From positions 97,637 through 161,636 of the forward strand of contig JANQJK010000010.1 of the NCBI GenBank assembly GCA_028281665.1: 64,000 nt of DNA. The letters are read 5' to 3'. Under the pieces are notes generated by a model. That model had not been told where the DNA came from. It made no database searches and saw only the letters and a program-made list of their open reading frames with translations. The translations under genes were made by a program, and so were the position numbers. The stretch comes from Hyphococcus sp. GTDB taxonomy: Bacteria > Pseudomonadota > Alphaproteobacteria > Caulobacterales > Parvularculaceae. The number at the start of each line of letters is the position of its first letter. Within the stretch, counting starts at the first letter, position 1. Below are positions 17,739-27,540 of the stretch, in pieces.

Positions 17739-18821
17739 TCAGTTTTCCATGGCGAGAATGATGGCGAATCCCACCACCAGAAACAGCGCGAGCGGGAAAA
17801 ACGCGCCGATAATCGCCGGCAGAACACCCAGCTTCCCAAGGGCCAGGGCGAGGTTTTCGGCGACGAAATACGTAAAGCCGAGGGCCGATCCGGTGACCGC
17901 GCGCAAAAGGAGGACGCCCTGGCGGTGAACGCCGAAGCCTGCAATGGCGCCGAGCAGCGGCATGACAAGGGTCGCCATCGGCTTTGAAAACCGGCTCAGG
18001 AACGATGTCATGGCGTCCCGCGCATCGGCCCGGTCTTCGCGCAATTGCCGGATCTTGCGGACCAGCTCGCCAAGGCTCGTCTGTTCGGGCCGCAGGGCGA
18101 GGGCAAACAGAAACTCCGGATCAAGACTGTTTGTCCAGACCGCCGTGTCGGACCGGGTGACGGCGAGCGAACCGGCTTCAAAAGAGCGGACATTGAAGAG
18201 ACGCCAGACGCCGTTTTCAAATCGAGCGGACCGCGCCTCGATGCCGCCTTCGGCAAGTCCCTCCTCATCGATCGCATAAATGGTCAGATCGCGCATCAAT
18301 ACGAGATCCCCCGTCCGCATGGCGCTTCCGGCCTTGATGAGCTCGCCGTCGAACTTGACGCGAATATTGGTGCGCGTTTCCTGATCTTCGGGCAGGTCGA
18401 GGGCGAAGTCGTTCGCCTCCCAGTAATCGAGCGCTTCGAAGGAGCGCACAGTCACCGTTTCGTGGAAGATGAAGTGAACGACCATGATCAACGCGCACAT
18501 GACGCCGAAGGGCGCAAGAACGCGGTTCACCGACATGCCCGCCGCGCGCATGACCGTGATTTCGCTGGTGTGGCTGAGGCCCGCAAGGGTGAGCACCACC
18601 GCAAGCAACGCCGCAAAGGGCGTAAACTGACTCGCGATCTGTGGCGCGCGCAAGCTGATATAGCGCATCAGCTCCGCGCCGCCGGCGCCGTTTACCTCCA
18701 GGATATCGCTCGACTTGTTCAGGAGGTCGAGCATCTGAAGAATGATCACGAAAAAAACGAGGAGACCGGCAAAGCGAACCAGGAACATGCGTCCCGCATA
18801 AAGGGTGAAAATGCTCTGCAT
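17739..18821 (-). CDS. lptG: LPS export permease LptG
   Basis: A 360-residue YjgP/YjgQ-family permease of the LptB2FG lipopolysaccharide exporter. Three N-terminal membrane segments, a periplasmic beta-jellyroll (about 130-270) and three C-terminal segments are visible. Landmarks are YISLRAPQIASQFTPFAALLAV and LSHTSEITVMRAAGMS. It lies two bases downstream of lptF, so the two are co-transcribed. Confidence 0.93.
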   Translation of the reverse strand: MQSIFTLYAGRMFLVRFAGLLVFFVIILQMLDLLNKSSDILEVNGAGGAELMRYISLRAPQIASQFTPFAALLAVVLTLAGLSHTSEITVMRAAGMSVNRVLAPFGVMCALIMVVHFIFHETVTVRSFEALDYWEANDFALDLPEDQETRTNIRVKFDGELIKAGSAMRTGDLVLMRDLTIYAIDEEGLAEGGIEARSARFENGVWRLFNVRSFEAGSLAVTRSDTAVWTNSLDPEFLFALALRPEQTSLGELVRKIRQLREDRADARDAMTSFLSRFSKPMATLVMPLLGAIAGFGVHRQGVLLLRAVTGSALGFTYFVAENLALALGKLGVLPAIIGAFFPLALFLVVGFAIILAMEN

Positions 18822-18823
18822 GT

Positions 18824-20029
18824 TTATTCAGCCGCCCTCGGCGCCGTTTTGCCGGCCGGCGTCCCGTCCGCGCCCGCCAGCCGCGGCGTCTGTTTCTGGC
18901 CGCGGGCGGCGACGCGGGCGGCCCGGGCCTGGTCGATGGAGCCGGCGTATAGGGAAAGAGAAACCATGGTGAAGACCGCAAATATGCCCCACATGGAGAT
19001 ATAGGGCGAGATCTCGCCATTGCGCGCGACCACGGTCGCCCATTCTTCGAGCAGCTCGTGATAGACGATCAGGATCGCGATGCCGATGACCGGTTTCAAC
19101 GATGAGGCGCGCCGCCGCCCGGTCACGCCGGAAGCGATGGCCAGGATCGGCATGACAAGGAACGTTAGCGGGTGGATCAGCCGCCAGTGAAAGCCGGCGT
19201 GGTAATCGTCGTATAATGGCGACGCACGCGCATCCGGCGCCGTCAGGAGCGCGAGAATTTCTCCGAACGTCGCCTCGCGTTCGTCGCCGCCGCGTTCGGG
19301 GAAGACGGCGATGGTGGGAAGCGCGACCTCAAGATCGAAGGCGTCAAATTCGGACCGCTCAATCGTTTCGCCGTCGGGGCTGATAATCAGCGTACGGCCT
19401 TTTTCGAGTTTAAGCAGCAACGTCGAAATGTCCGGCGTCGTCGATATTGCGCCGGACCGTGCGGTGATGGTCGTCTTGCCGCCGTCCAGCGTGCGCCGTT
19501 CCAGGAAAATTTCTTCCGCGTTGCGCGTTTCCTTGTTGATGGAGCCGAGCCGTATCGTCACGCGATCGGAGATATCGACAAACTCTCCGGCCGGAATCTT
19601 GATGCCGAGAGCGCCGCTGGTCACGTCAAAGCGTATCTGTCGGTATTCGTATCGCGCGAAAGGCTGGATGTAGGAGACCAGCAGAAAATCGAACACCATC
19701 AACAGGAACATCAGCATGTAGACGGGTCGCAGCATGCGCCCGAAAGAGGCGCCGCTGGAGCTCAGCGCGTCAAGCTCGGAGGAAAGCGACAGATTGCGAA
19801 ACGCCAGCATCACGCCGAGAAAGCCGCCAAGGGGGAGCGCCAGTCCGAGATAGTGAGGCAGCAAGTTCGCCAGCATGCGCCAGACCACGCTGACCGGCCC
19901 CTGTTCGGCGAGAACGAAATCGAATAGCCGCAGCATCTGTTCCAGGAGGAGCAACGCCCCCGCCACGCAAAGCGCCAGGATCAGCGGCGTCAGCACGGAG
20001 CGTAGGATGTAGCGGTCGATGAGACTCAT
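18824..20029 (-). CDS. lptF: LPS export permease LptF
   Basis: A 401-residue partner of LptG with the same topology. Landmarks are SLIDRYILRSVLTPLI at the start, LANLLPHYLGLALPLGGFLGVMLA, and FRNLSLSSELDALSSSGASFGRML. A Pro/Ala/Lys-rich cytoplasmic tail of about 30 residues follows the last membrane segment, longer than usual. Confidence 0.93.
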   Translation of the reverse strand: MSLIDRYILRSVLTPLILALCVAGALLLLEQMLRLFDFVLAEQGPVSVVWRMLANLLPHYLGLALPLGGFLGVMLAFRNLSLSSELDALSSSGASFGRMLRPVYMLMFLLMVFDFLLVSYIQPFARYEYRQIRFDVTSGALGIKIPAGEFVDISDRVTIRLGSINKETRNAEEIFLERRTLDGGKTTITARSGAISTTPDISTLLLKLEKGRTLIISPDGETIERSEFDAFDLEVALPTIAVFPERGGDEREATFGEILALLTAPDARASPLYDDYHAGFHWRLIHPLTFLVMPILAIASGVTGRRRASSLKPVIGIAILIVYHELLEEWATVVARNGEISPYISMWGIFAVFTMVSLSLYAGSIDQARAARVAARGQKQTPRLAGADGTPAGKTAPRAAE

Positions 20030-20155
20030 GAAGACGCGGTGGCTCGGATCAGGCTTCTTATTGGTGTCGAGCGCCGCATAACTCTTGCAACGCAGGGCCC
20101 CTGCGTCTGTAGCGAATTCCGGGCCAATGCGGAAGCGCCGCCGCTGCGCGAAGCG

Positions 20156-21109
20156 CTATCGCACAGGCGTCGATCTGGCGAGCGGGGCCGTGGCCGCGAA
20201 CAATATGGCGTTAAACAGCTGGGAAAGACCGGCCTCGGCGACCAGCATGCCCGCGACGGCGGCCTCGGGCATGCCGACGATCGGAGACAGGGTCAACGCG
20301 GCGGTGAGGTATACGACGTCCTGATTGGGCAGGAAGGGGATCCGGGACAGGACGAGCTGCATGGCGATAAAAACGAGCCAGGCCTGCAACGCGGCGCCCG
20401 GCAGCGCCGCGGCGTACATCGCTGCATGAAGGCCGATAATCAGTACCTGGCGGACGCCATGCACCGTGAGGAGCACCGGCATGACCCCTTGCGGCAGCGC
20501 CAGCAGGCGCCGCCGGAACACCACGACCAGAACGGCGAGGGTCGCCGCGCTCAGGAAGGCGAGGGCGAATAACAGCCCGGCGCCCGGAAAGGCCTCAAGC
20601 CCGGCGCGCAAACCGTCGGTCGCCGCAAGGAAGAAGATCAGCAGTACCGTGGCGCTGTTCGAGGTAAAGGCGGAAAGGAGATTGTTGTCCTTCACGCCGA
20701 CGATGATTTTCTTGTCGGAAAGGTTAAGCCGCCGGCGCGCCCAGAGCGTTAAAAACGCTTCGCCGGAATAACCCATCACGGCGAAATTATAGACGCGCTT
20801 TCTGATGAACACGAAAAAGTGTTTCAGGAGCGGGCGCTGCCAGACGATTTCATAGATCGCCAGCTCCGACACGGGCAGCGCCAGAAACCGCAATACAAAG
20901 AAAATGTAAAACCACGGCGATTGCGGCAGGTTGTCGAGAACCTCGCCCCAGCCGACATTGGTCAGCCGGTAAAGGAGGTAGGCGACGACGCCGGCGAAAA
21001 TCGTATAGCGGGTGATCTTCAGGGCGCGCTGAACGTCGTCGCGTTCGCGCAAGGCGGCCCACCGGCCGCTGACGCGCGCTCCCACCGCCGTCCAGTTGAT
21101 CAACGCCAT
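20156..21109 (-). CDS. Multi-spanning membrane protein, possibly LPG-synthase TM-like
   Basis: A 317-residue protein with about seven hydrophobic segments. It resembles the flippase-like transmembrane domain of lysyl-phosphatidylglycerol synthases (UPF0104) in layout, but I see no diagnostic motif. ATG 21109 starts MALINWTAVGAR; the frame stays open to 21187, where it would overlap the divergent glycosyltransferase. Its place before three glycosyltransferase genes suggests glycolipid or exopolysaccharide handling. Confidence 0.65.
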   Translation of the reverse strand: MALINWTAVGARVSGRWAALRERDDVQRALKITRYTIFAGVVAYLLYRLTNVGWGEVLDNLPQSPWFYIFFVLRFLALPVSELAIYEIVWQRPLLKHFFVFIRKRVYNFAVMGYSGEAFLTLWARRRLNLSDKKIIVGVKDNNLLSAFTSNSATVLLIFFLAATDGLRAGLEAFPGAGLLFALAFLSAATLAVLVVVFRRRLLALPQGVMPVLLTVHGVRQVLIIGLHAAMYAAALPGAALQAWLVFIAMQLVLSRIPFLPNQDVVYLTAALTLSPIVGMPEAAVAGMLVAEAGLSQLFNAILFAATAPLARSTPVR

Positions 21110-21185
21110 CCGCAGTTTCTTTTCATTGTCCGACCAACTAGAAGCGGCCCGGGCGATAAGAAACAGCAGCCGGGCGCGACGAAGC

Positions 21186-22028
21186 ATGACTGCCTACAAG
21201 ACCGGGACAGATGGGGCAACGCCGGCGGACCGGACCGGGCGCTGGAGCGTCGTCATCCCCGCCTATAACGAGGAGGTCTTCCTCCCCGCGACCCTGAAAT
21301 CCCTTCTGGAGCAGACCGTATCGGACGCCGTCATTATCCTCGTCGACAACAAATCGACGGACAAGACCCGCGCCATTATGGAACAGGCCGCGGCGGACAA
21401 CCCGGGCCGGACAATCCGCATTCTGTCCGACGATCGTCCCGGACGCATCCAGGCGCTTGAAACCGGGATCGCCGCCACTGAAACGGAACTGGTCGCTCTT
21501 TGCGATGCGGATACGATTTATCCGCCGGAATATCTCGCCCGCGCCGAGCGGCTTTTCGACCGGGGCGAGGACGTCGTCGCGGCCTTTGCGTTTGGCGTCT
21601 ATTCCGACGCCGGTCCGTTTGCGTCGTGGTTTGCCAAGACGAAAGGGGCCGCCGTCGCATGGCTCCTGCGCAATCAGGGTCACACGGGCGGCTACGGCCA
21701 GTGCTTTCGCATGTCTGTGATGAAAAAGACCGGGGGTTATGCGCAGGCGATCTGGCCATACACCGTCGCCGATCATGAATTGTCTCATCGCGTCGCGAAG
21801 CATGGACGCATTCTGTACGATCGCGACCACTGGTGCCTGACGTCGGCGCGGCGCGCCGATCGCGGCAGAATCGATTGGACGCTGCCCGAACGGCTTATGT
21901 ACAACTTCATGCCGGCGTTCGGGCGCGACTGGTTTTTCTACAGGTTTCTGGAGCCGCGCCTGAAGGCGCGCAAATTTTTCAATTCCAATCTGCGCGATCG
22001 GGACTGGGACGATAAGGCGCCTGTTTAG
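21186..22028 (+). CDS. Family 2 glycosyltransferase
   Basis: A 280-residue GT-A enzyme. It has SVVIPAYNEEVFLPATLKSLLEQ at the start, ILVDNKSTDKT, the DxD-like ALCDADTIYP and a C-terminal ADHELSHRV acceptor-side motif. No membrane segment is evident. Substrate unknown. The stop overlaps the convergent GT4 gene by four bases. Confidence 0.88.
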   Translation: MTAYKTGTDGATPADRTGRWSVVIPAYNEEVFLPATLKSLLEQTVSDAVIILVDNKSTDKTRAIMEQAAADNPGRTIRILSDDRPGRIQALETGIAATETELVALCDADTIYPPEYLARAERLFDRGEDVVAAFAFGVYSDAGPFASWFAKTKGAAVAWLLRNQGHTGGYGQCFRMSVMKKTGGYAQAIWPYTVADHELSHRVAKHGRILYDRDHWCLTSARRADRGRIDWTLPERLMYNFMPAFGRDWFFYRFLEPRLKARKFFNSNLRDRDWDDKAPV

Positions 22029-23209
22029 GCGGCGACGCGGGCGACGCGTTTTTCTTCCGCCAGCTTCGCATAATGTCCGAACAGAATTTCAAAATGATCT
22101 GTCGGCGTATTGATGCGTTTTGCGCCGGCGCGCGCCGCTGTCGTCAGGGTGCGCCAGTCGCGATCGGTGATACGCTTCATGGCGGCGTGAAGCGCCGACG
22201 CATCGCCTGCACGATAGGTCTCGGCATAGGTCGGATGCGTCAGCTCCGCGGCGCCGCCCATATCCGGCGTGATCAGCGGCAGGCCGGAAGCGAGCGCTTC
22301 GGCGACGACGAGGCCGAAGGTTTCCGCGGCCCCGCCATGGAGAAAGTAATCCCCGCTGGCGAGCAGGCGGGCGAGCCGGCTGCGGTCGCGAATGGGGCCT
22401 GCAACATGGACGCCGGGCGCCCCGGCGGCGCGTTTTTCCACGGAGCGCCGGTTCGGCCCGTCGCCAATAAGATAGAGCCCGGCCGGTTGATCTTTTGCAA
22501 AGGCTTCAAAGCCGCGGATCATGGCGCCGATGCGTTTTTCCGGGTGGTGACGGCTGACGGCGACAAAGAGCTTCGCCTTCGGGTCGCGCACGCCGCAGGC
22601 AAGCAGCATTTCGTTGCGCGCCGCGTCGCTGCGCAGTTCGTAAGAGAAAAGCGCCTTGTCGACGCCCATGGGCGCATGCACCGTGCGTTTGACGCCGTAA
22701 TTCTCAAGACGTTCTGCAAGCCAGTCGCCGCCGACGACAACGGAATCGAACTGGTCGGTGAGGCGGCGAAGATAGGCCCAGAACCAGAAACAGAGCCGGT
22801 CGACGGTTCGTGCACTGAGGAATGGCGTCAGGAACGTCTGCGGGTAAACCGCAACCGGGTCCTGGTGAGTGAACATGACTTTCGGCGCCGTCCCCGGCCA
22901 GCCCGCGGCGATCCATGCGCCGCGCCATGTGGATGACGCTTCGACAAGATCCGGACCGAGTTCATTAAGGATCTGATGAACGGGCGCCGATCGCCAGAAC
23001 AGATGGTAACGCGGATCCGGCGCCAGCGTCGGCGATTTCACCCAGATCACTTCGCCGCCATGTCGCGTCTCGCGGCGATCTTCCGGACCCGGCGCAATAA
23101 TACTGACCCATTGTCCGAGGCGCGCAGCCGCTTCGAGCTTCTGGTCGACATACGTTTTCACGCCGCCGCCATGCTCGCTGTAGAATTCGCAGATATCGGC
23201 TATCCGCAT
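22025..23209 (-). CDS. Family 4 glycosyltransferase
   Basis: A 394-residue GT-B enzyme. The N-terminus is ADICEFYSEHGGGVKTYVDQK, and the C-terminal nucleotide-sugar domain has FVAVSRHHPEKRIGAMI, YLIGDGPNRR and the EX7E pattern in AAETFGLVVAEALASGLPLI. ATG 23209 is used; the upstream open frame is Arg-rich and unlikely. It forms a pair with the GT4 gene upstream (43-base gap). Confidence 0.88.
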   Translation of the reverse strand: MRIADICEFYSEHGGGVKTYVDQKLEAAARLGQWVSIIAPGPEDRRETRHGGEVIWVKSPTLAPDPRYHLFWRSAPVHQILNELGPDLVEASSTWRGAWIAAGWPGTAPKVMFTHQDPVAVYPQTFLTPFLSARTVDRLCFWFWAYLRRLTDQFDSVVVGGDWLAERLENYGVKRTVHAPMGVDKALFSYELRSDAARNEMLLACGVRDPKAKLFVAVSRHHPEKRIGAMIRGFEAFAKDQPAGLYLIGDGPNRRSVEKRAAGAPGVHVAGPIRDRSRLARLLASGDYFLHGGAAETFGLVVAEALASGLPLITPDMGGAAELTHPTYAETYRAGDASALHAAMKRITDRDWRTLTTAARAGAKRINTPTDHFEILFGHYAKLAEEKRVARVAA

Positions 23210-23252
23210 CGTCGCCCGCCCTCTTCTGTGTCGTGTCCGCCCATGATTTTTG

Positions 23253-24449
23253 TTACGCCGCCTTTGGCAGCGTGTTGTCGGGTCGCCCCGCCCCGCCCTC
23301 AAAAGTCGTCATGGCGTCGCGGTAATTGTGGATCAGGTCGTCGAGCACTGCGTCCCAGGAATATGTCAGCGCTTTCTCGCGGCCGGCCGCGCCCATTTCC
23401 GCGCGCAGCTCCGCGTCGCCGGCAAGGCGCGTCAGTTTCTCAGTGAAATCCTCGACATTGTCCTGAGCGATGAAACCGGTCGTTCCGTCATCGACCAGCG
23501 AAAGGCTCCCGGCGGCGTTGGCGCAAAGGGCCGGCCGGCCGGACGCCATGGCTTCGAGCGTGACCTGGCCGAAGGTTTCGGTAATTGACGGATTGAAGAA
23601 AATGTCGCCGCTGGCATAGGAGCGTGCGAGGTCTTCGCCGCCCTGATGTCCTAGGAAGACGCCGTCCGGGCAACGCTCTTCGAAAGAGTCACGCTCCGGG
23701 CCGCCGCCCACAATCAGCGCCCGCAAATTCGGATGCGCCTTGCGCGCCGCCGCAAGGCTTCGGGCGAAATGGTCGATGCCTTTTTCCAGGACGAGCCGTC
23801 CCACAAACAGCACCGCGATGTCGCCGTCATCGAGCCCCATAGACCGGCGCCATTCCACGTCGCGCTTTTCCGGGTTGAACAGCGCGCTGTCGACCCCGCG
23901 GGTCCACAAGCGCATCTCGCGGCCAATGCCGTCGCGCAAAAGTTCGTCGGCCATGGACTGGGACGGCGGATAGACATGCTCGCAGCGGCCGTAGAAATAC
24001 CGCATGTATTTCGTCAGGTACTTTTCCGCCCAGGCGGCGCCGTAATAGCGCGGGTAGGTGTCAAAGCGCGTGTGAAACGACGCGACGGCGGGAATGTTGT
24101 TCCTGCGCGCATAGTTGAGCGCCCCGAGCCCGCCAAGATCGGGCGCGGCGATATGGATAAGGGTCGGCGCGAAATCGGCCAGGCGTTTTTTTGATGCGCC
24201 GTGCAGACCGATCGCGATCCGGTATTCCGGCCGGCGCGGCGCGGGGCAGGACGGCAGCGATACGAGCTCGCCGGCGTGGTCGAGATAGCTGTCCTTCGAT
24301 GTCGGCGCGAACACCAGCACGTCATGGCCGCGCTTTTCCAGATGCGCCACCAGCTTGTTCAGCGCGCGCACGGGCCCGTCCATCACGTAATTGTAGTTGC
24401 CGGAAAAGAGCGCGACGCGCAGCTTGTCCGTTGTGGGCTCCGTTGTCAT
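23253..24449 (-). CDS. Family 4 glycosyltransferase (PimB/SQDG-synthase-like)
   Basis: A 398-residue GT-B enzyme. It opens with RVALFSGNYNYVMDGPVRALNKL and has SFHTRFDTYPRYYG in the acceptor domain. The donor domain shows VLFVGRLVLEKGIDHF, ALIVGGGPERDSFEER and ITETFGQVTLEAMASGRPAL. The acceptor region is like GDP-mannose-dependent mannosyltransferases acting on lipids. Precise sugar unknown. Confidence 0.88.
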   Translation of the reverse strand: MTTEPTTDKLRVALFSGNYNYVMDGPVRALNKLVAHLEKRGHDVLVFAPTSKDSYLDHAGELVSLPSCPAPRRPEYRIAIGLHGASKKRLADFAPTLIHIAAPDLGGLGALNYARRNNIPAVASFHTRFDTYPRYYGAAWAEKYLTKYMRYFYGRCEHVYPPSQSMADELLRDGIGREMRLWTRGVDSALFNPEKRDVEWRRSMGLDDGDIAVLFVGRLVLEKGIDHFARSLAAARKAHPNLRALIVGGGPERDSFEERCPDGVFLGHQGGEDLARSYASGDIFFNPSITETFGQVTLEAMASGRPALCANAAGSLSLVDDGTTGFIAQDNVEDFTEKLTRLAGDAELRAEMGAAGREKALTYSWDAVLDDLIHNYRDAMTTFEGGAGRPDNTLPKAA

Positions 24450-24513
24450 GGCGCCTCGCTGACGTGATGCAGCGCCGCATCCGGTTGCAGAGAGGGAGTG
24501 TGGCGCGCGTCGA

Positions 24514-25458
24514 TCATTTTTCCAGTCGTCCCTCTACCCAGTCCCAGAGCAGGGCGGAAATGTCGGCGCCGCCGAAGCGGCGGACTTCCTGCACGCCGGT
24601 GGGAGACGTGACGTTGATTTCGGTCAGATAGTCGCCGATGACGTCAATGCCGGCGAATACGAGGCCGCGTTCCTTCAGCGCCGGCCCGATGGCGTCGCAG
24701 ATTTCCTGATCGCGCGCATTCATCTCCACCGCTTCCGCACGGCCGCCCACATGCATGTTTGAGCGGGTCTCGCCTTTTGCAGGCACGCGGTTGATCGCGC
24801 CCACCGCCTCGCCATCGAGGAGAATGATTCGCTTATCGCCGCTCGACACAGCCGGAATGAATTTCTGCGCAATCATCGGTTCGCGATAGGTCTGTACAAA
24901 GAGTTCCAACAGGGCGTTGAAATTCCCGTCGTCCGGCTTCACCCGAAACACCCCTTCGCCGCCATTGCCGTAAAGAGGCTTTACGATGATGTCGCCATGT
25001 TCACGCCGGAAATCCCGCACTGAATTCATATCACGGGTGATCATCGTCGGCGGCGTCAGGCCTTCAAATTCTGTTACGAAAAGTTTCTCCGGAGCGTCTC
25101 GAATGGCCCGCGGATCGTTAAGAACCAGTGTTTCGGGCGTCAGTCTCTCCAGGATTTGAGCGGCCGTGATGTAGGCCATGTTGAAGGGCGGGTCCTGCCG
25201 GATGAGGACGACGTCGGTTTCGCGAAGATCGTGCAGCGCCGGGTCGGAAAGGTTAACGTGGGCGCCCTGTTCGCGCTTTATGGCGTCAATGCGCTGGGTG
25301 CGGGCGCGCACGGCGCCGTCATAGAGATAAAGGGAATCCGGTCCGTAAACGGAGACTTCGTGGCCGCGCGAGAACGCTTCGAGCGCCATGTCGAAGGTCG
25401 TGTCCGCATGGACGTCTACATGCTCGATCGGGTCCATCTGGATAGCGATTTTCAACAT
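24514..25458 (-). CDS. gshB: Glutathione synthetase
   Basis: A 314-residue ATP-grasp ligase joining gamma-Glu-Cys and Gly. Landmarks are IQMDPIEHVDVHADTTFDMALEA at the start (the family's substrate region), VLIRQDPPFNMAYI, IVKPLYGNGGEGVF and the end INVTSPTGVQEVRRF. Near-typical length. It follows the BON lipoprotein gene on the same strand. Confidence 0.96.
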   Translation of the reverse strand: MLKIAIQMDPIEHVDVHADTTFDMALEAFSRGHEVSVYGPDSLYLYDGAVRARTQRIDAIKREQGAHVNLSDPALHDLRETDVVLIRQDPPFNMAYITAAQILERLTPETLVLNDPRAIRDAPEKLFVTEFEGLTPPTMITRDMNSVRDFRREHGDIIVKPLYGNGGEGVFRVKPDDGNFNALLELFVQTYREPMIAQKFIPAVSSGDKRIILLDGEAVGAINRVPAKGETRSNMHVGGRAEAVEMNARDQEICDAIGPALKERGLVFAGIDVIGDYLTEINVTSPTGVQEVRRFGGADISALLWDWVEGRLEK

Positions 25459-25518
25459 GGGCCGGCTCCTTGAATGGTTGAATGGTCATTGGCGTGCTGT
25501 CTCGCCCGCCATTTGCGG

Positions 25519-26067
25519 CTATTGCGGATCGTCCGGGGCGCCCACGGCGACATAGCTGACGACCCTGTCGACGCCCCCGATGGTCCGGGCGAGCGACACG
25601 GCCTCTTTCAGTTCTTCTTCAGTGCGGGCCGCGCCGATCAGATAAACGGTCCCGCGCGAGACGGCGACCTTGTATCGGGTCGACACGACGTCGCCGTCGG
25701 CGATCAGCTTTGCTTTCAGCGTTTGGTCGATGCGCGTATCGGCAAGCCCCTGTCCGAATGACGTTCGCTCGCCGACGATCACTTCATCGATCACCTGATC
25801 AACGCCGTCTGCTTTCCAGGCGTTTTCGATCAGCTTGGCGCGTCCGGTTTCCGTGCGCATGGCGCCGGTGAGCATCAGGCGGCCTTCGTAAAGGGTGATG
25901 TCGATGTCGCCATAGTCATGGGTGCGATCGGTGAAGAGAATGCCTTTGAGGTCGGCATTGCCGGCAATGTCGGAGAAGCTCTCATCGAGGGAACGGCTGG
26001 ATGCGCAGGCCGCGGCGGCAAGCATCGCGAAAAGAGCGAGGGCGGTGCGAAGAGGGGTCTTGGACAT
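25519..26067 (-). CDS. BON-domain lipoprotein (DolP/YraP-like)
   Basis: A 182-residue protein with a lipoprotein signal (LAMLAAAACAS; the lipobox Cys is about residue 22) and two BON domains (LKGILFTDRTHDYGDIDITLYEGRLMLTG and LKAKLIADGDVVSTRYKVAVSRGTVYLIG). Such proteins sit on the outer membrane and help envelope integrity. ATG 26067 has a good Shine-Dalgarno (AAGGTGAT). An earlier ATG at 26100 overlaps the yraN stop and would add 11 residues. The BON-yraN-rsmI-LpoA block is the conserved yraLMNP-type order. Confidence 0.9.
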   Translation of the reverse strand: MSKTPLRTALALFAMLAAAACASSRSLDESFSDIAGNADLKGILFTDRTHDYGDIDITLYEGRLMLTGAMRTETGRAKLIENAWKADGVDQVIDEVIVGERTSFGQGLADTRIDQTLKAKLIADGDVVSTRYKVAVSRGTVYLIGAARTEEELKEAVSLARTIGGVDRVVSYVAVGAPDDPQ

Positions 26068-26096
26068 TACATCACCTTTGGTTTGTTTGGGTTGCG

Positions 26097-26480
26097 TCAT
26101 TCGCCGAACCGCCAGGCGGCGCGCAAATGCCGAACACGCCAGGGCGCGACGGCGACGATATCGTAACGCATCTCGCAATCGGCAAGGCGGGGGTGGCGGG
26201 CGATGAACATGTCTGCGGCCCTTTCGATCCGGCGACGGGCCTGCGCCGTCACAGCGCCGGCCGCATTATCGAGCGCAGCGCGGCTTTTCACTTCGACGAA
26301 GACGACGATGCGGTTCCGCCGAGCGACGAGATCGATCTCGCCGCTATGGGCGCGGTAACGGCGCGCCAGAATGCGGTAGCCTTTGAGTTGCAGAAAAAGG
26401 CCGGCGGCCCATTCGGATCTCCGGCCGAACCGCTCCGATCGACGCCGCGCCGCCTTTTCGTTCGTTGCTCCCGCCGTCAC
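26097..26480 (-). CDS. yraN: YraN family protein (UPF0102)
   Basis: A 127-residue endonuclease-fold protein of unproven role. The typical core is RYRAHSGEIDLVARRNRIVVFVEVKSR (Asp and Glu-Val-Lys of a Holliday-resolvase-like fold). Its start overlaps the rsmI stop by four bases. Confidence 0.9.
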   Translation of the reverse strand: MTAGATNEKAARRRSERFGRRSEWAAGLFLQLKGYRILARRYRAHSGEIDLVARRNRIVVFVEVKSRAALDNAAGAVTAQARRRIERAADMFIARHPRLADCEMRYDIVAVAPWRVRHLRAAWRFGE

Positions 26481-27343
26481 GGTTTTTCGCCCGGCGCCGC
26501 ATTATCGCGAAGGGCGAGGGCGCGCTCATAAGCGATGCGTCTCGGCATGCTGAACTTTTCCGCGGCCGCCGCGGCCGCTTCCTTGACGCTCATTTGCGAG
26601 AGTGCGCCGCACAGAAAGGAGTTGACTTCACTCTCGTCCGGCGCCGCTTCAGCCTTTGGAAACACGAGAACCACGATTTCGCCCTTCGGCGTTGCGTCTG
26701 CAAAGTCCGATGCGAGGGTTCCGAGGGCGCCCCGGTAAAAAGTTTCATGAATTTTTGTCAACTCGCGCGCGACGACAGCCTCGCGGTCGCCCAGCGCGTC
26801 CTTCATGTCGGCAAGGCTGTCTCCCAGCCGGTTGCCGGTCTCGTAAAAAACCAGCGTGCCCCGCGTATCTGCGAAGCCATCGAAAAACTTCCGCCGGGCG
26901 CCTTTTTTCGGCGGCGGAAATCCGCCGAAGGTAAAACGGTCGGAAGGCGCGCCCGATGCGCTCAAGGCTGCAATTACGGCAGACGGCCCCGGAACCGGAA
27001 ACACGTCAACGCCCGCCTCTACCGCTTCGCGCACCAGTTTAAATCCGGGATCGGCGATCAGCGGCGTCCCGGCGTCGGAGACGAGGCAAACGGCCCCGCC
27101 GCTCTCCAGACGTTTCACAATCTCCGGCCGGACCCGCGCCGCGTTGTGTTCCTGATAAGCCGTGCGCGGGGTTTTGATGTCGTATGCGGCGCAAAGCTTT
27201 GCGGTCTGGCGGGTGTCTTCGCAGAGGATCAGATCGGCGCCCTTCATAATTTCAACGGCGCGGTAGGTGATGTCGCCAAGATTGCCGATGGGCGTCGCGG
27301 TCACATAAAGGCCGGGTTTCAGGGATATCGCATCCTCTCTCAT
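26477..27343 (-). CDS. rsmI: 16S rRNA (cytidine1402-2'-O)-methyltransferase RsmI
   Basis: A 288-residue tetrapyrrole-methylase-fold enzyme that methylates C1402. Landmarks are LYVTATPIGNLGDITYRAVE, LILCEDTRQTAKLC, VSDAGTPLIADPGF and FPVPGPSAVIAALSASG. ATG 27343 is chosen; the upstream frame is not conserved. Divergent from the LpoA-like gene across 197 bases. Confidence 0.95.
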   Translation of the reverse strand: MREDAISLKPGLYVTATPIGNLGDITYRAVEIMKGADLILCEDTRQTAKLCAAYDIKTPRTAYQEHNAARVRPEIVKRLESGGAVCLVSDAGTPLIADPGFKLVREAVEAGVDVFPVPGPSAVIAALSASGAPSDRFTFGGFPPPKKGARRKFFDGFADTRGTLVFYETGNRLGDSLADMKDALGDREAVVARELTKIHETFYRGALGTLASDFADATPKGEIVVLVFPKAEAAPDESEVNSFLCGALSQMSVKEAAAAAAEKFSMPRRIAYERALALRDNAAPGEKP

Positions 27344-27540
27344 GGGCTCTTGATGGGACCGGCGCAGGGTCTTCGTCAAATGGCGGGTTCCGCCAAAAGG
27401 GTTCGCGCGCCGCGCCTGCGTTGTTTACCGGCGCGGCGGGGCGGGCTAGTTTCCGCCGGGCCGCGCCCGGCGCGGCGATCAGGGCAGCGACCAGGGATGT
27501 CGCCGGGCGCCGGCGGATTAGGGACAGAGGGACTTCGGAT